DNA of 64,000 nucleotides, from assembly GCA_965242505.1 (NCBI GenBank), contig OZ251449.1, positions 2,542,001 to 2,606,000 of the forward strand, read 5' to 3'. The DNA is from UBA2966 sp965242505 (GTDB lineage Bacteria; Pseudomonadota; Alphaproteobacteria; UBA2966). Each line of letters begins with the position of its first letter. Position 1 is the stretch's first letter. The notes under the pieces were generated by a model, which did no database searches, had not been told where the DNA came from, and saw only the letters and a program-made list of their open reading frames with translations. A program made the position numbers and the translations under genes. Positions 26,585 through 36,035 of the stretch are shown piece by piece.

Positions 26585-27865
26585 CTAATCGGTCCGCCGT
26601 CCATAAAGCGTGATGCCCCGCAGGAGGTCGAGCGCGCGCGCGAGCTGATAATCCTCGGCCGCCGAGGTGGCCGGCCTCGTCCCGGAGGCCGCCCCCGCGC
26701 CCGGCTCGCCGTCGCCGTCGTCCTCGGACTCCAGCGCGTTGCGGAGCGACGCCTCGCTGCGCCGCGGTTCCGATTCGATGGGTTCCACGCGGGACTGCAC
26801 GATCTCGATGTCGGGCTCGATGCCGGTGGCCTGGATCGAGCGTCCCGACGGCGTGTAGTAGCGCGACGTGGTCAGGCGCATCGCCCCATGGCCGGACAGG
26901 GGAATGATGGTCTGGACCGAACCCTTGCCGAAGGATTTGGTTCCCAGCACCAGCGCGCGCCGATGGTCCTGCAGGGCGCCCGCCACGATCTCCGACGCGG
27001 ATGCGGAACCCCCGTTGATGAGCACGACGATGGGCTTGCCGTTCGACACGTCGCCGTCGCGCGCCGAAAAGCGTTGAACGTCGTCGGGGTCGCGCCCGCG
27101 GGTGGATACGATCTCGCCCTTGTCGAGGAAGGCGTCGGCCACCGAGACGGCCTGCTCGAGGAGGCCGCCGGGATTGTTGCGCAGGTCGAGCACTATGCCG
27201 CGCATGTCGTCGCCGAGTTCGCTCTCCAGCGACGTCATCGCCTTCTTCAACCCCATTTCGGTCTGCTCGTTGAAGGAGGTGACGCGAATGTAGGCGACGT
27301 TCCCCTCGGCCCGGGAGCGCACGGACCGAATCCTGATGATGGCGCGGGTGATCGAGATGTCGAACGGCCGCTCCTCTCCGGGTCTCGAGATCGTGAGGGC
27401 GATGTCCGTGTCGACGGGACCCCTCATCTTCTCGACGGCTTCCGCGAGCGTCAGCCCCAGAACCTGCTGGCCGTCGATCCGCGTGATGAAATCGCCGGCC
27501 TTGACCCCGGCGCGATAGGCCGGCGTATCGTCGATCGGAGAAACGACCTTGACCACGCCGTTCTCCATGGTCACCTCGATCCCCAGACCGCCGAACTCGC
27601 CCTTGGTCTGCACCTGCATGTCCCGATAGCTCTTGGCGTTCAGATAGGCCGAGTGGGGATCCAGCGACGTCAGCATGCCGTTGATCGCCTTCTCGATCAG
27701 AGTCTCGTCCGTGACCTCCTCGACGTAGTCCGAGCGCACGCGCTCGAAAACGTCGCCGAAGAGCTGCAACTGGCGGTAGGTGTCCGAGCTGTCCGATTGG
27801 GCGCCCGCCGGTATCGCGAAACACGCCAGCCCCATCAGGGCGAGACACCATGCCGAACGCTTCAT
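26585..27865 (-). CDS. ctpA: S41 family C-terminal processing peptidase
   Basis: 426 residues with a signal peptide (KRSAWCLALMGLACFAIPAG, cleavage near AGA-Q). A PDZ domain (GLGIEVTMENGVVKVVSPID, about 85-165) is followed by the S41 protease core with Ser in NGGSASASEIVAGAL and the general-base Lys in GTKSFGKGSVQT. The C-terminus is a charged extension. It is a periplasmic carboxyl-terminal protease. Its start overlaps the envC stop by 4 bp (ATGA), matching the common gpmI-envC-ctpA order and suggesting control of cell-wall hydrolysis. Confidence 0.95.
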   Translation of the reverse strand: MKRSAWCLALMGLACFAIPAGAQSDSSDTYRQLQLFGDVFERVRSDYVEEVTDETLIEKAINGMLTSLDPHSAYLNAKSYRDMQVQTKGEFGGLGIEVTMENGVVKVVSPIDDTPAYRAGVKAGDFITRIDGQQVLGLTLAEAVEKMRGPVDTDIALTISRPGEERPFDISITRAIIRIRSVRSRAEGNVAYIRVTSFNEQTEMGLKKAMTSLESELGDDMRGIVLDLRNNPGGLLEQAVSVADAFLDKGEIVSTRGRDPDDVQRFSARDGDVSNGKPIVVLINGGSASASEIVAGALQDHRRALVLGTKSFGKGSVQTIIPLSGHGAMRLTTSRYYTPSGRSIQATGIEPDIEIVQSRVEPIESEPRRSEASLRNALESEDDGDGEPGAGAASGTRPATSAAEDYQLARALDLLRGITLYGRRTD

Positions 27866-29061
27866 CCGCTCACCTTTCTCTCGCTGGACGCCAACCAGGG
27901 AAGCGGATCGATCGGCGCGCCGTTTCGCCTCAGTTCCACGTACAGGACAGGGGCGCCGCCGTCGTTCCCGCCCATCCGCCCTATGGGCTCTCCGGCCAGC
28001 AGCCACTGGCCCACGACGCCGTCGATGCGGGACATTCCGGCTATCAGCGAATGGTATCCCTCGCCGTGAGAGATGATCAAGAGTTGGCCATACCCGCGGA
28101 AGGGACCGGCGAACATCAAGCGGCCGTCGTAGGGCGCGACCACCTGCGCCGATGCCCGGGTGGCGACGGTCAGGCCCTGGTTGCGCGTTCCGAATCGATT
28201 CCGTTCGCCGAACCTCGTCACCAGCCGGCCGCGCGCCGGCAGGGGAAGCTTGCCTCGCGCGCCGGCGAACGGACCGCCGCCTCCCGGAACGAGGGCCGCG
28301 CCGGGAGACTCCCGGGCCATACGCTCCTCGTCCTTTCGCAGCTCTCGCAGCAGCGCGCGCAGATCCCTGGCTTCCCTCGCCAGACGGGCGATCCGCTCCC
28401 TGGACCGGGTCCATTCGCCAAGGGTCTGTTCGTGGAGCCGGGACGTCTGCATCAGCAGCCGGTCGAGGGCCTGGCGTTCGCGCGCCAGCGTCTCGGATGC
28501 GTGGGCCAGTTCCGCCCGTTCATCCTCTATGCCGCTCCGGACGTCTCGGAGCGCGGTCAGCTCCGCGCGCAGTTCGCGCACCCGGGACCGCAGCCCGGGG
28601 ATCGCGCTGGCCAGCAAAATCGCGCCCCGAACCGCGGCGACGGGGTCCGCCGAAGCCGAGACGAGGGTTTCGGGCGGGCGGCGTCCCAAAAGCGCCAAGG
28701 TCGCGATGACCGACGAGAGATCTCCGTGCCGTTCCCGAAGATCGCGCGCCTTCGCGTGTTCCTCGGCGCGCAACGCCTGCAATCTGGCCTCGATGCCGGA
28801 GATCCGTTCCTCATGGGTCTGAACCGACGCAGCCGTGTCGATCAGCTCTCCGCGCATGGACTTGAGGCCCCGGTCGAGGCGCCCGACCCGTGATTCGAGG
28901 GTTCGTTCCCGCTGGCGGCTCGATTCGATCTCCCGTTCGATCCGTTGAAGTTCCTGTTCCGTCGACTGGGCATGGACCCGACCGGAGCCATCGAGACATG
29001 GCGCGGCGTACGCGGCCAGGCCGCAAACGAGCGCGAGAGACCGGAGGTCAGGCCGGCGCAT
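27862..29061 (-). CDS. envC: Murein hydrolase activator, EnvC family
   Basis: 399 residues from the ATG at 29061 (MRRPDLRSLALVCGL), with a signal peptide. A long coiled coil (about residues 28-240) precedes a LytM/M23 domain (about 280-395) with APYDGRLMFAGPFRGYGQLL and ISHGEGYHSLIAGM. The metal ligands of active M23 peptidases (HxxxD) are not preserved at NQGLTVATRA, so it should be a non-catalytic activator of amidases during division. It overlaps gpmI by 14 bp and ctpA by 4 bp. Confidence 0.92.
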   Translation of the reverse strand: MRRPDLRSLALVCGLAAYAAPCLDGSGRVHAQSTEQELQRIEREIESSRQRERTLESRVGRLDRGLKSMRGELIDTAASVQTHEERISGIEARLQALRAEEHAKARDLRERHGDLSSVIATLALLGRRPPETLVSASADPVAAVRGAILLASAIPGLRSRVRELRAELTALRDVRSGIEDERAELAHASETLARERQALDRLLMQTSRLHEQTLGEWTRSRERIARLAREARDLRALLRELRKDEERMARESPGAALVPGGGGPFAGARGKLPLPARGRLVTRFGERNRFGTRNQGLTVATRASAQVVAPYDGRLMFAGPFRGYGQLLIISHGEGYHSLIAGMSRIDGVVGQWLLAGEPIGRMGGNDGGAPVLYVELRRNGAPIDPLPWLASSERKVSG

Positions 29062-30637
29062 GGCCGCAGCGGGACGCCGGGGCCCCGGCGCGTTCGAGGA
29101 GGGAGGTTCCCGAGGCGCCGCCGGGCGCGGAGAGGCCCATGAGCTCCAGAAGCGTCGGGGCGACGTCGGCGAGCCGCCCATCACGCAGACGGCCGACGCC
29201 GCCCGGCGCGTTCACCAGGATCGCCGGGACCTTGCCCATGGTATGCGCCGTGTGCGGCTGTCCCGTGTCCGGGTCGATCATGCGCTCGGCATTGCCGTGA
29301 TCCGCCGTGATCAGGAGAGACCCGCCAGCCTGCCCCACGGCGTCCGCGAGCCTGCCGAGACAGGCGTCCACGGTTTCCGCCGCCGTGATCGCGGCGTCGA
29401 GGTTCCCCGTGTGGCCGACCATGTCTCCGTTCGCGTAGTTCACGAGGATGAAATCGAACGTCTCGCCGTCGATCGCCGCGATCAGCCGGTCCGTGACCTC
29501 ATGGGCCGACATCTCCGGCCTGAGGTCGTAGGTGGCCACTTTCGGCGACGGCACCAGAATGCGTTCCTCGCCGGGGAAGACCCGCTCTTCTCCTCCGTTG
29601 AAGAAGAACGTGACGTGCGCATACTTCTCCGTCTCGGCGATGCGGAGTTGCCTGAAGCCGGCCCGGGACACGATCTCCCCCAGGGTGTCCCGCACCTGGA
29701 CGGGCGGGAACAGCGCGGGCAGGAGCGGGGCCAGCTCCGCGGCGTACTCGACCATGCCGACGGCCGCCGCGAAGCGGACGACTCGCCGCCGCCGGAACGA
29801 CGCGAACGCGGGGTCGAGCAACGCCGTCATGATCTCGCGGGCGCGGTCGGCGCGGAAGTTGATCATCAGAACGCCGTCGCCGTCGCTCATGCCCGCGTAG
29901 TCCGCGACGAGCCGCGGCCTGACGAATTCGTCCGTCTCGCCGGCGGCGTACGCGGACTCGATGGCCGATGCGGCGTCGGCGGCGCGTTCTCCGACACCGG
30001 CGACCAGCGCGCCGTAGGCGATTTCGACCCGCTCCCAGCGCCCGTCCCGATCCATGGCGTAGTAGCGTCCGCAGAGCGACGCGACGCGGATATCCCCGAT
30101 CCCATCGACGGCCTTCGCAAAGCGGGCGAGATACGCATCCGCGCTCTTCGGGGGGGTGTCCCTTCCGTCCAGCAGCGCGTGGACCGCGACCGGAACGCCG
30201 GCCGACGCGACGAGTCCGGCGAGGGCCGAGATATGGTCCTGGCGCGAATGGACGCCGCCCGGCGACATCAGACCCAGCATGTGGCAGGTTCCGCCGCTCT
30301 CCTTCAGCGCGTCGACGAAATCCCGCAGGACGCCGTTGCCGGCGAGGACGCCGCGACGCAGCGCGTCGTCGATGCGCGGCAGGTCCTGCGGGACGACGCG
30401 GCCGGCGCCGATGTTCATGTGACCTACTTCCGAGTTGCCCATCTGTCCGGCGGGCAAGCCGACATGGGCCTCCGAAGCGTCCAGCAGACTCCAGGGGCAT
30501 CCCGCCAGCAGGCGGTCGTAGTTCGGCGTCGACGCCCGGGCGATCGCGTTGTCCTCCCCGGCCTCCCGATGGCCCCAGCCATCCAGGACGCAGAGGACGA
30601 CGGGGCGCGGCCTGTCGATGTCGCGCATGAAGTTCAT
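29048..30637 (-). CDS. gpmI: 2,3-bisphosphoglycerate-independent phosphoglycerate mutase
   Basis: 529 residues from ATG 30637; ATG 30628 is also possible. An alkaline-phosphatase-type metalloenzyme: VVLCVLDGWGHREAGEDNAI, the phosphoserine site GQMGNSEVGHMNIGAGRVV (about S69), HALLDGRDTPPKS, INFRADRAREI, VNYANGDMVGHTG and TADHGNAERM all supply Mn ligands or catalytic residues. It interconverts 3- and 2-phosphoglycerate. It leads the gpmI-envC-ctpA string; rlmH upstream is separated by repeat R9. Confidence 0.96.
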   Translation of the reverse strand: MNFMRDIDRPRPVVLCVLDGWGHREAGEDNAIARASTPNYDRLLAGCPWSLLDASEAHVGLPAGQMGNSEVGHMNIGAGRVVPQDLPRIDDALRRGVLAGNGVLRDFVDALKESGGTCHMLGLMSPGGVHSRQDHISALAGLVASAGVPVAVHALLDGRDTPPKSADAYLARFAKAVDGIGDIRVASLCGRYYAMDRDGRWERVEIAYGALVAGVGERAADAASAIESAYAAGETDEFVRPRLVADYAGMSDGDGVLMINFRADRAREIMTALLDPAFASFRRRRVVRFAAAVGMVEYAAELAPLLPALFPPVQVRDTLGEIVSRAGFRQLRIAETEKYAHVTFFFNGGEERVFPGEERILVPSPKVATYDLRPEMSAHEVTDRLIAAIDGETFDFILVNYANGDMVGHTGNLDAAITAAETVDACLGRLADAVGQAGGSLLITADHGNAERMIDPDTGQPHTAHTMGKVPAILVNAPGGVGRLRDGRLADVAPTLLELMGLSAPGGASGTSLLERAGAPASRCGHAPA

Positions 30638-30740
30638 TTTACCATATCCGGAACGATCCGACGCTCCGTTCCGGACAGGCGCGGACAGCGCCGGCCCGAA
30701 CGGGCGAGACGCGCGGTCCCGGCGCCTTGCCCGTCTTTGT

Positions 30741-30987
30741 CCGCATTTCTCGTACAGGCGGGGATCGAGGATTGCGCGGCGTTGCGGGACCGCGGTCCAC
30801 CCCCCTCCCGACCTCCCCCTGTCAAGGGGGAGGAGCGTCAACGGCCCCTCCGTCCCCCTTCTTCTCCCTCCCCTTGGCAGGGGGAGGGTCGGGGTGGGGG
30901 TCGCGCCAGGGGGGAGGAGCGCGAACGGCCCCTGCGGTGCCTCCGTCGCCGGACGAGTCTTGCGGACGAGCCCTATGAGAAATGCGG
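30741..30987. repeat. Dispersed GC-rich MITE-like repeat, copy R9 (full length, cleanest copy)
   Basis: A 247-bp unit bounded by the perfect inverted repeat CCGCATTTCTC (30741-30751) and GAGAAATGCGG (30977-30987). Order inside: GATCGAGGATTGCGCGGCG module, core palindrome, CTTCTCCCTCCCCTTGGC palindrome, GGTCGGGGTGGGGGTCGC, CTCCGTCGCCGGACGAG, CTTGCGGACGAGCCCTAT. It lies between rlmH and gpmI. There is no open reading frame of note, so if mobile it would be non-autonomous. 30638-30740 holds nothing else recognisable. Confidence 0.88.
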
Positions 30988-30998
30988 GTCGATGCGTC

Positions 30999-31475
30999 TC
31001 ACGAGCGGTTCCGTCGGCGAGATCGGTGATAGGGATGACCGGAATGGATCGTCGAGGCGCGATAGAGCTGTTCCGCAAGCATCACCCGGGCCAGCATGTG
31101 AGGCCACGTCATGGCGCCGAAGGACACGACCGCGTCGGCCCGCTTCAGGACGGCATCGCCGAGGCCGTCGGCGCCGCCGACGAGGAAGACGATCTCGGGA
31201 ACGGCCCGGTTCAGCCACTCCCGGAGTCTGGCCGCGAAGTCCTCGCTCGTGAGGGACTCGCCGCGTCGGTCCAGGGCGACCGCCAGCCCCTCGTCGGGCC
31301 AGGCGTCGCCGATGAGCCTGTGTTCGCGATCCCGGCGCTCGCCGGCGTTCGATCGCCCGCGGGCCTCGACCTCCTTGACCTCGATCGGCCAGGGCAGGCG
31401 TTCGACGTACCGTTCGAACAGCGGAGCGGTGGGATCACGCTTCCCGCGGCCCACGGCGACGATCCTGATCCGCAT
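30999..31475 (-). CDS. rlmH: 23S rRNA (pseudouridine1915-N3)-methyltransferase
   Basis: 158 residues from ATG 31475 (MRIRIVAVGRGKRDP). SPOUT methyltransferase features: VALDRRGESLTSEDFAARL, EIVFLVGGADGLGDAVLKRA, and the C-terminal SGHPYHRS that contacts the decoding-centre nucleotide. It methylates pseudouridine 1915 of 23S rRNA. It follows rsfS by 8 bp, the usual rsfS-rlmH pairing. Confidence 0.95.
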   Translation of the reverse strand: MRIRIVAVGRGKRDPTAPLFERYVERLPWPIEVKEVEARGRSNAGERRDREHRLIGDAWPDEGLAVALDRRGESLTSEDFAARLREWLNRAVPEIVFLVGGADGLGDAVLKRADAVVSFGAMTWPHMLARVMLAEQLYRASTIHSGHPYHRSRRRNRS

Positions 31476-31483
31476 GACGGGAA

Positions 31484-31876
31484 TCAGCCGGCGGCCTGCT
31501 CCGAGGGAGGCATCTCGACCGACCACATCTTCTCCAGGTTGTAGAATTCGCGCACTTCCCGACGAAAGACGTGGGCGATGACGTCGCCCGCGTCGATCAG
31601 CACCCAGTCGCACCGGGGCATGCCCTCGACCCCGACCGGGCGCCGCGCGCTCTTCTTGAGGCGCTCGACAAGGCGTTCGGCGACGGCGCCGACGTGTCGC
31701 TGGGAGCGGCCCGTGGCGATTACCAGATAATCGGCGAGGATGGTCTTGTTCCGAAGGTCGATGGCGACGACGTCGATCGCCTTGTCGTCTTCCAGCGATG
31801 ACGTGACCAGTTCCAGCAGCCCGGCCGAAGAATCAACGGCGGGATCAGTCTCGTTTATCTTCCCGTCCTCCCTCAC
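31484..31876 (-). CDS. rsfS: Ribosome silencing factor
   Basis: About 130 residues from GTG 31876, which nearly abuts the nadD stop; a GTG at 31945 would overlap nadD by 73 bp. Conserved RsfS core: LLELVTSSLEDDKAIDVVAI, DYLVIATGRSQRHVGAVAE, RCDWVLIDAGDVIAHVF, and REFYNLEKMWS. It binds ribosomal protein L14 and blocks subunit joining under starvation. Gene order nadD-rsfS-rlmH is conserved. Confidence 0.94.
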   Translation of the reverse strand: MREDGKINETDPAVDSSAGLLELVTSSLEDDKAIDVVAIDLRNKTILADYLVIATGRSQRHVGAVAERLVERLKKSARRPVGVEGMPRCDWVLIDAGDVIAHVFRREVREFYNLEKMWSVEMPPSEQAAG

Positions 31877-32484
31877 GAAATGGCGGCGCTCCCCCGCAAG
31901 GCCGTCGCGGAAGTGGGATCGTTGGAACCCCAGAGAAAAATCCACGCCGGAGGCGTACGGTCAGCCAGAAGCCTTCCCTCACGTCCGTTCAGTCGGCGGC
32001 GGGCATAACGCGCCGCCGCGGCGCCCGCCAACGCTCGATAAGAATACGTCGGGCGGTCGACGACCGCAACGGGCGCCGTCTCGAAGATCTCGATCCACCG
32101 TCGCCATGCCGTGATCTGAACCAGATTGTCCGCCCCCATGATCCACACGAAGCGATGACGGGGGCGCCGACGGCGCAGGCGGCGGAGCGTGTCGGCGGTG
32201 TATCGAGTTCCCAGTTCCACCTCCGCCTCGCTGATCCGGATCCGTCGATCGCGCGCGGCCTCGCGGGCGGAAGCGAGGCGCTCCGCGTAGGGCGCCATTC
32301 CGGCCGTTGGCTTGAGAGGATTCTGCGGCGATATCAACCACCAGACCTGATCGAGGTTCAGGCGCCCGAGCGCGAGCAGGCTGACGCGCAGGTGGCCGGC
32401 GTGAGCCGGATTGAACGATCCGCCCAGCAGTCCCACTCTCGGGCCGCGGGCGGCGCGCCGCCGGGGGGCGACCGGCCGGTTCAT
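31873..32484 (-). CDS. nadD: Nicotinate-nucleotide adenylyltransferase
   Basis: 203 residues from ATG 32484 (MNRPVAPRRR). It has the nucleotidyltransferase motif GLLGGSFNPAHAGHLRVS, substrate-loop WWLISPQNPLKP, ELGTRYTADTLRRL and FVWIMGADNLVQI. It makes nicotinate adenine dinucleotide in NAD synthesis. It lies 46 bp downstream of proA. Confidence 0.94.
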   Translation of the reverse strand: MNRPVAPRRRAARGPRVGLLGGSFNPAHAGHLRVSLLALGRLNLDQVWWLISPQNPLKPTAGMAPYAERLASAREAARDRRIRISEAEVELGTRYTADTLRRLRRRRPRHRFVWIMGADNLVQITAWRRWIEIFETAPVAVVDRPTYSYRALAGAAAARYARRRLNGREGRLLADRTPPAWIFLWGSNDPTSATALRGSAAIS

Positions 32485-32530
32485 GCGCCTTCGCGCGCCG
32501 CGATTGCGCAACGCATTCGTCGTGGGGCCG

Positions 32531-33826
32531 TCAGGGCCGGATCTGCCCGGACCCGCGGACGACGTACTTGAACGTGGTCAATTGCTCCACGCCCACCGGC
32601 CCGCGCGCGTGCAGGCGTCCCGTCGATATCCCGATCTCCGCGCCCATGCCGAACTCGCCGCCGTCGGCGAATTGCGTCGAGGCGTTGTGCAGCAGGATGG
32701 CGCTGTCCAATTCGTTCAGGAAGCGTTCGGCCGCGGCGTCGTTCCCGGTGACGATGCTTTCGGTGTGATGGGAGCCGTAGGTCTCGATGTGTCGGATGGC
32801 CGCGTCGAGGTCCTCGACCACGCGCACGGAGATGACGGCGTCGAGGTACTCGGTGGCCCAGTCGTCCGCGGTGGCCTCGGTGACGCGATGGTCCAGGGCG
32901 CGCGCCGAGTCGTCTCCCCGGACCTCGCACCCCGCGCCAATCAGGTCGTCGACGATGGGCGGCAGGTGAGTCCCGGCGATCGCCTTGTCGACAAGCAGCG
33001 TCTCCGCCGCGCCGCAGACGCCGGTGCGCCGCATCTTGGCGTTGAGAACGATGGTCCGCGCCATCTCCGGGTCGGCGTCCCGATGCACGTAGACGTGGCA
33101 CAGCCCGTCCAGATGGGCGATGACCGGCATCCGGCTTTCCTCGAACACCCGTTCGATCAGCGATCGACCGCCGCGCGGCACGATGACGTCGACGTAGTCG
33201 TGGAGACGCAGGAGCGCCCCGACCGCGGCGCGGTCGCTCGTCGGAACGAGCTGGATGGCGGTCTCGGGCAGGCCGCCGGCGGCCAGTCCCCGGCGCAGGC
33301 ATGCATGGATGGCGCGAGAGGAACAGTGGCTCTCCGATCCGCCGCGCAGGATGGCCGCGTTACCCGACTTCAGGGACAGCGCCCCGGCGTCCGCCGTCAC
33401 GTTCGGCCGCGACTCGTAGACGATGCCGATCACGCCGAGGGGGACGCGCACGCGCGAGATACGCAAGCCGTTGGGGCGCATCCATTCGGCGATCACGTCG
33501 CCCACCGGATCCGCGAGATGAGCGACCTCTTCGAGGCCCCTGGCGATGCCCTCGATCCGCGTTTCGTCGAGCGCCAGCCGGTCCAGCCGGGCGGCGCCGA
33601 GGCCGGAGTCGCGGGCGGCGTTCATGTCGGCGGCGTTGGCTTCGAGGATGTCTCCGGCGCGGGCGCGGATTTCGGCGGCCGCCGCCAGCAGGGCCGTGTT
33701 CTTGGCCTCGGTCGATGCGCCGCCGAGGGCCGTTCCGGCGGCGCGCGCGGCCTTGCCGAGGCGGGTCAGCAGCGCATCGGCGTCTTCATCCGGTTCGGCG
33801 ATGCCCGCCGCATCGATAGCGCTCAT
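32531..33826 (-). CDS. proA: Glutamate-5-semialdehyde dehydrogenase
   Basis: 431 residues, the full ALDH-fold length. Motifs include RVPLGVIGIVYESRPNVTAD, NAAILRGGSESHCSSRAIH, the catalytic Cys in MRRTGVCGAAETLLVD, and TESIVTGNDAAAERFLNELD. It reduces gamma-glutamyl phosphate in proline synthesis. It overlaps proB by 4 bp (ATGA). Confidence 0.96.
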   Translation of the reverse strand: MSAIDAAGIAEPDEDADALLTRLGKAARAAGTALGGASTEAKNTALLAAAAEIRARAGDILEANAADMNAARDSGLGAARLDRLALDETRIEGIARGLEEVAHLADPVGDVIAEWMRPNGLRISRVRVPLGVIGIVYESRPNVTADAGALSLKSGNAAILRGGSESHCSSRAIHACLRRGLAAGGLPETAIQLVPTSDRAAVGALLRLHDYVDVIVPRGGRSLIERVFEESRMPVIAHLDGLCHVYVHRDADPEMARTIVLNAKMRRTGVCGAAETLLVDKAIAGTHLPPIVDDLIGAGCEVRGDDSARALDHRVTEATADDWATEYLDAVISVRVVEDLDAAIRHIETYGSHHTESIVTGNDAAAERFLNELDSAILLHNASTQFADGGEFGMGAEIGISTGRLHARGPVGVEQLTTFKYVVRGSGQIRP

Positions 33827-34971
33827 GCCCGTCTCGTTTCGTCGCCGCCGACGTCGCGGGTCAACGCGAGATCGTCGCGATGGATCATTTCGTCGCGGCC
33901 ACGGTATCCCAACAGGCGTTCGATTTCACGACTTTTGTGACCCATGATGCGCTCTGCGTCCCGTGAGGAGTAGGCGACGAGGCCCCGCCCGATCTCGCGG
34001 CCATCCGGACGGCAGACGACGACCGAGTCCCCGCGTTCGAAGGACCCGTCGACGTTCCGGACGCCGGCCGGCAACAGACTCTTGCCGTCGTGAAGCGCCG
34101 CCACCGCCCCGTCGTCCACGACGAGTCGGCCTGCCGGTTTCAGGCTTCCGGCGATCCAGAGCTTCCGCGCCGTGCGCGGATTGGCGTTGGGGACGAACCA
34201 GGTGCCGCTCCCGCCGTTCTCGATCGCGGCCAGAGGGTGCGGCGCGGCGCCGTCGGCGATGAGAACGTGACAGCCCGCGGAGACCGCGATCCGAGCGGCC
34301 TCGATCTTGGTGACCATGCCGCCGCGCGCGTCGGCGCTCGCGGCCTTTCCGGCCAGGGCCTCGATCGCCGGCGTGATCTCGCCGACCTCGAAGATCAACT
34401 CGGCGTCGGGGTCGCGCCGCGGATCCGCCGTGAACAGGCCGGCGACGTCGGAGAGAAGGATGTAGCAATCGGCGCTGATCATCTCCGCGACCCGGGCGCC
34501 CAGCCGGTCGTTGTCTCCGAAACGGATCTCTTCGGTCGCGACGGTGTCGTTTTCATTGACGACCGGCACCGTGCCCAGATCGAGCAGCGCGTTGAGGGTA
34601 TTGCGAGCATTGAGGTAACGCCGCCGCGCTTCCGTGTCCGCGCTGGTCAGCAAAATCTGGGCCGTGTCGATGCCGTGGTGGGCGAGGACCTCCTGATAGG
34701 CGTGAGCGAGCCGGATCTGGCCCACGGCGGCGGCGGCTTGGCTCACTTCGAGCTTGAGGACGGGGTCCCGGAGCCGAAGTTGCCGCCTGCCAAGCGCGAT
34801 GGACCCCGACGACACGATGAGCACGTCCTTGCCGCGGCCCCGGAGCCGCGCGACGTCCTCGGCGAGCGCCTTCAGCCACGGCCGCCGAAGGGCGCCGCCT
34901 TCGGGATCGACGAGAAGGGACGAACCGATCTTGACCACGACTCGCCGCGCCGCGCCGAGCCGAGTGGTCAC
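33823..34971 (-). CDS. proB: Glutamate 5-kinase
   Basis: 382 residues from GTG 34971, which overlaps the obgE stop as GTGA; no ATG in the frame gives a complete protein. The amino-acid kinase domain starts RRVVVKIGSSLLVDPEGG and contains LIVSSGSIALGRRQL, VPVVNENDTVATEEIRFGDN and LLSDVAGLFTADPR. A C-terminal PUA domain (about 285-360, with GDSVVVCRPDGREIGRGLV) is present. It catalyses the first step of proline synthesis. Confidence 0.96.
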   Translation of the reverse strand: MTTRLGAARRVVVKIGSSLLVDPEGGALRRPWLKALAEDVARLRGRGKDVLIVSSGSIALGRRQLRLRDPVLKLEVSQAAAAVGQIRLAHAYQEVLAHHGIDTAQILLTSADTEARRRYLNARNTLNALLDLGTVPVVNENDTVATEEIRFGDNDRLGARVAEMISADCYILLSDVAGLFTADPRRDPDAELIFEVGEITPAIEALAGKAASADARGGMVTKIEAARIAVSAGCHVLIADGAAPHPLAAIENGGSGTWFVPNANPRTARKLWIAGSLKPAGRLVVDDGAVAALHDGKSLLPAGVRNVDGSFERGDSVVVCRPDGREIGRGLVAYSSRDAERIMGHKSREIERLLGYRGRDEMIHRDDLALTRDVGGDETRRA

Positions 34972-36005
34972 GGCGACCACCCCGCGACGGGCGGCGCCCC
35001 GCTCCTCCGGTCCCGCCGCCAGGCGCGCACGGCCCGCAGCAGGTGTCCCAGCAACGCGTCGACGCCGTACCCCGACACCGCCGAGATCGGATGCGCTTCG
35101 GTTCCGCTTGCCTCGGCGAGCGCCGCGCTCTTGCGCGCGACGGCGCCGGGATCGAGGGCGTCGCATTTGCCGAGGACGGCGATCTCCCGTCTGTCGTCGA
35201 GACCATGCCCATAGGCCGCCAGCTCGGCGCGCACCGTTCGATAGGCGCCGGCGACGTCCTCCTGCGTTCCGTCGACCAGGTGGACGAGGAGTCCGCAGCG
35301 CTCGACGTGTCCGAGAAAGCGGTGGCCGATGCCGGCCCCCTCGTGAGCGCCCGAGATCAGACCGGGAATATCGGCGAGAACGCATTCCTCATCCCCCCGA
35401 CGGACGACTCCGAGGCAGGGGTGGAGGGTGGTGAAGGGATAGTCCGCGATCTTCGGCCGGGCTCCGCTGACCGTGGCGACGAGCGTCGATTTGCCGGCGT
35501 TGGGGAGGCCGACGAGTCCCGCGTCCGCGATGAGCTTGAGGCGCAGCCACAGCCATCGCTCCTCGCCGGGGTCGCCGGGGTCGGCCCGTCTGGGCGTCCG
35601 GTTGACCGCGCTCTTGTAGAAGGCGTTCCCGCGACCGCCCGCGCCGCCTTTCGCGAGCATGACCCTGCCGCCCGCATCGATCAGGTCGGCGATCAGCGTC
35701 TCGCCATCCTCGTCGAGTATCTGGGTTCCGACCGGCATTCGCAGTTCCACCGTCTTGCCGCCGGCGCCGGTCCGGTCGCGGCCCGAGCCGGGGCGGCCCG
35801 CCCGCGCCTTGACGTGCTGACGGTAACGATAGTCGATCAGGGTGTTGAGGTCGGCGACCGCGCGCGCCACGACGTCGCCGCCCCGCCCGCCATCGCCGCC
35901 GTCGGGTCCCCCGAACTCGACGTACTTCTCCCGGCGGAAGCTGACGCAACCGCCGCCGCCGTCACCGCCCTTCACGTGGATCCTGGCCTGATCAAGGAAC
36001 TTCAT
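34968..36005 (-). CDS. obgE: GTPase Obg/CgtA
   Basis: 345 residues from ATG 36005 (MKFLDQARIHVKGGDGGGGC). It has the glycine-rich Obg domain (about 1-158), a G domain with P-loop GLPNAGKSTLVATVSGA, Walker B VLADIPGLISGAHEGAG, and specificity motif LGKCDAL. No C-terminal OCT domain is present. It is an essential ribosome-assembly and stress GTPase. An intrinsic terminator lies between rpmA and this gene. Confidence 0.96.
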   Translation of the reverse strand: MKFLDQARIHVKGGDGGGGCVSFRREKYVEFGGPDGGDGGRGGDVVARAVADLNTLIDYRYRQHVKARAGRPGSGRDRTGAGGKTVELRMPVGTQILDEDGETLIADLIDAGGRVMLAKGGAGGRGNAFYKSAVNRTPRRADPGDPGEERWLWLRLKLIADAGLVGLPNAGKSTLVATVSGARPKIADYPFTTLHPCLGVVRRGDEECVLADIPGLISGAHEGAGIGHRFLGHVERCGLLVHLVDGTQEDVAGAYRTVRAELAAYGHGLDDRREIAVLGKCDALDPGAVARKSAALAEASGTEAHPISAVSGYGVDALLGHLLRAVRAWRRDRRSGAPPVAGWSP

Positions 36006-36035
36006 GAGGGTGCGGGTCGTGCGGAGCGCGCCATG

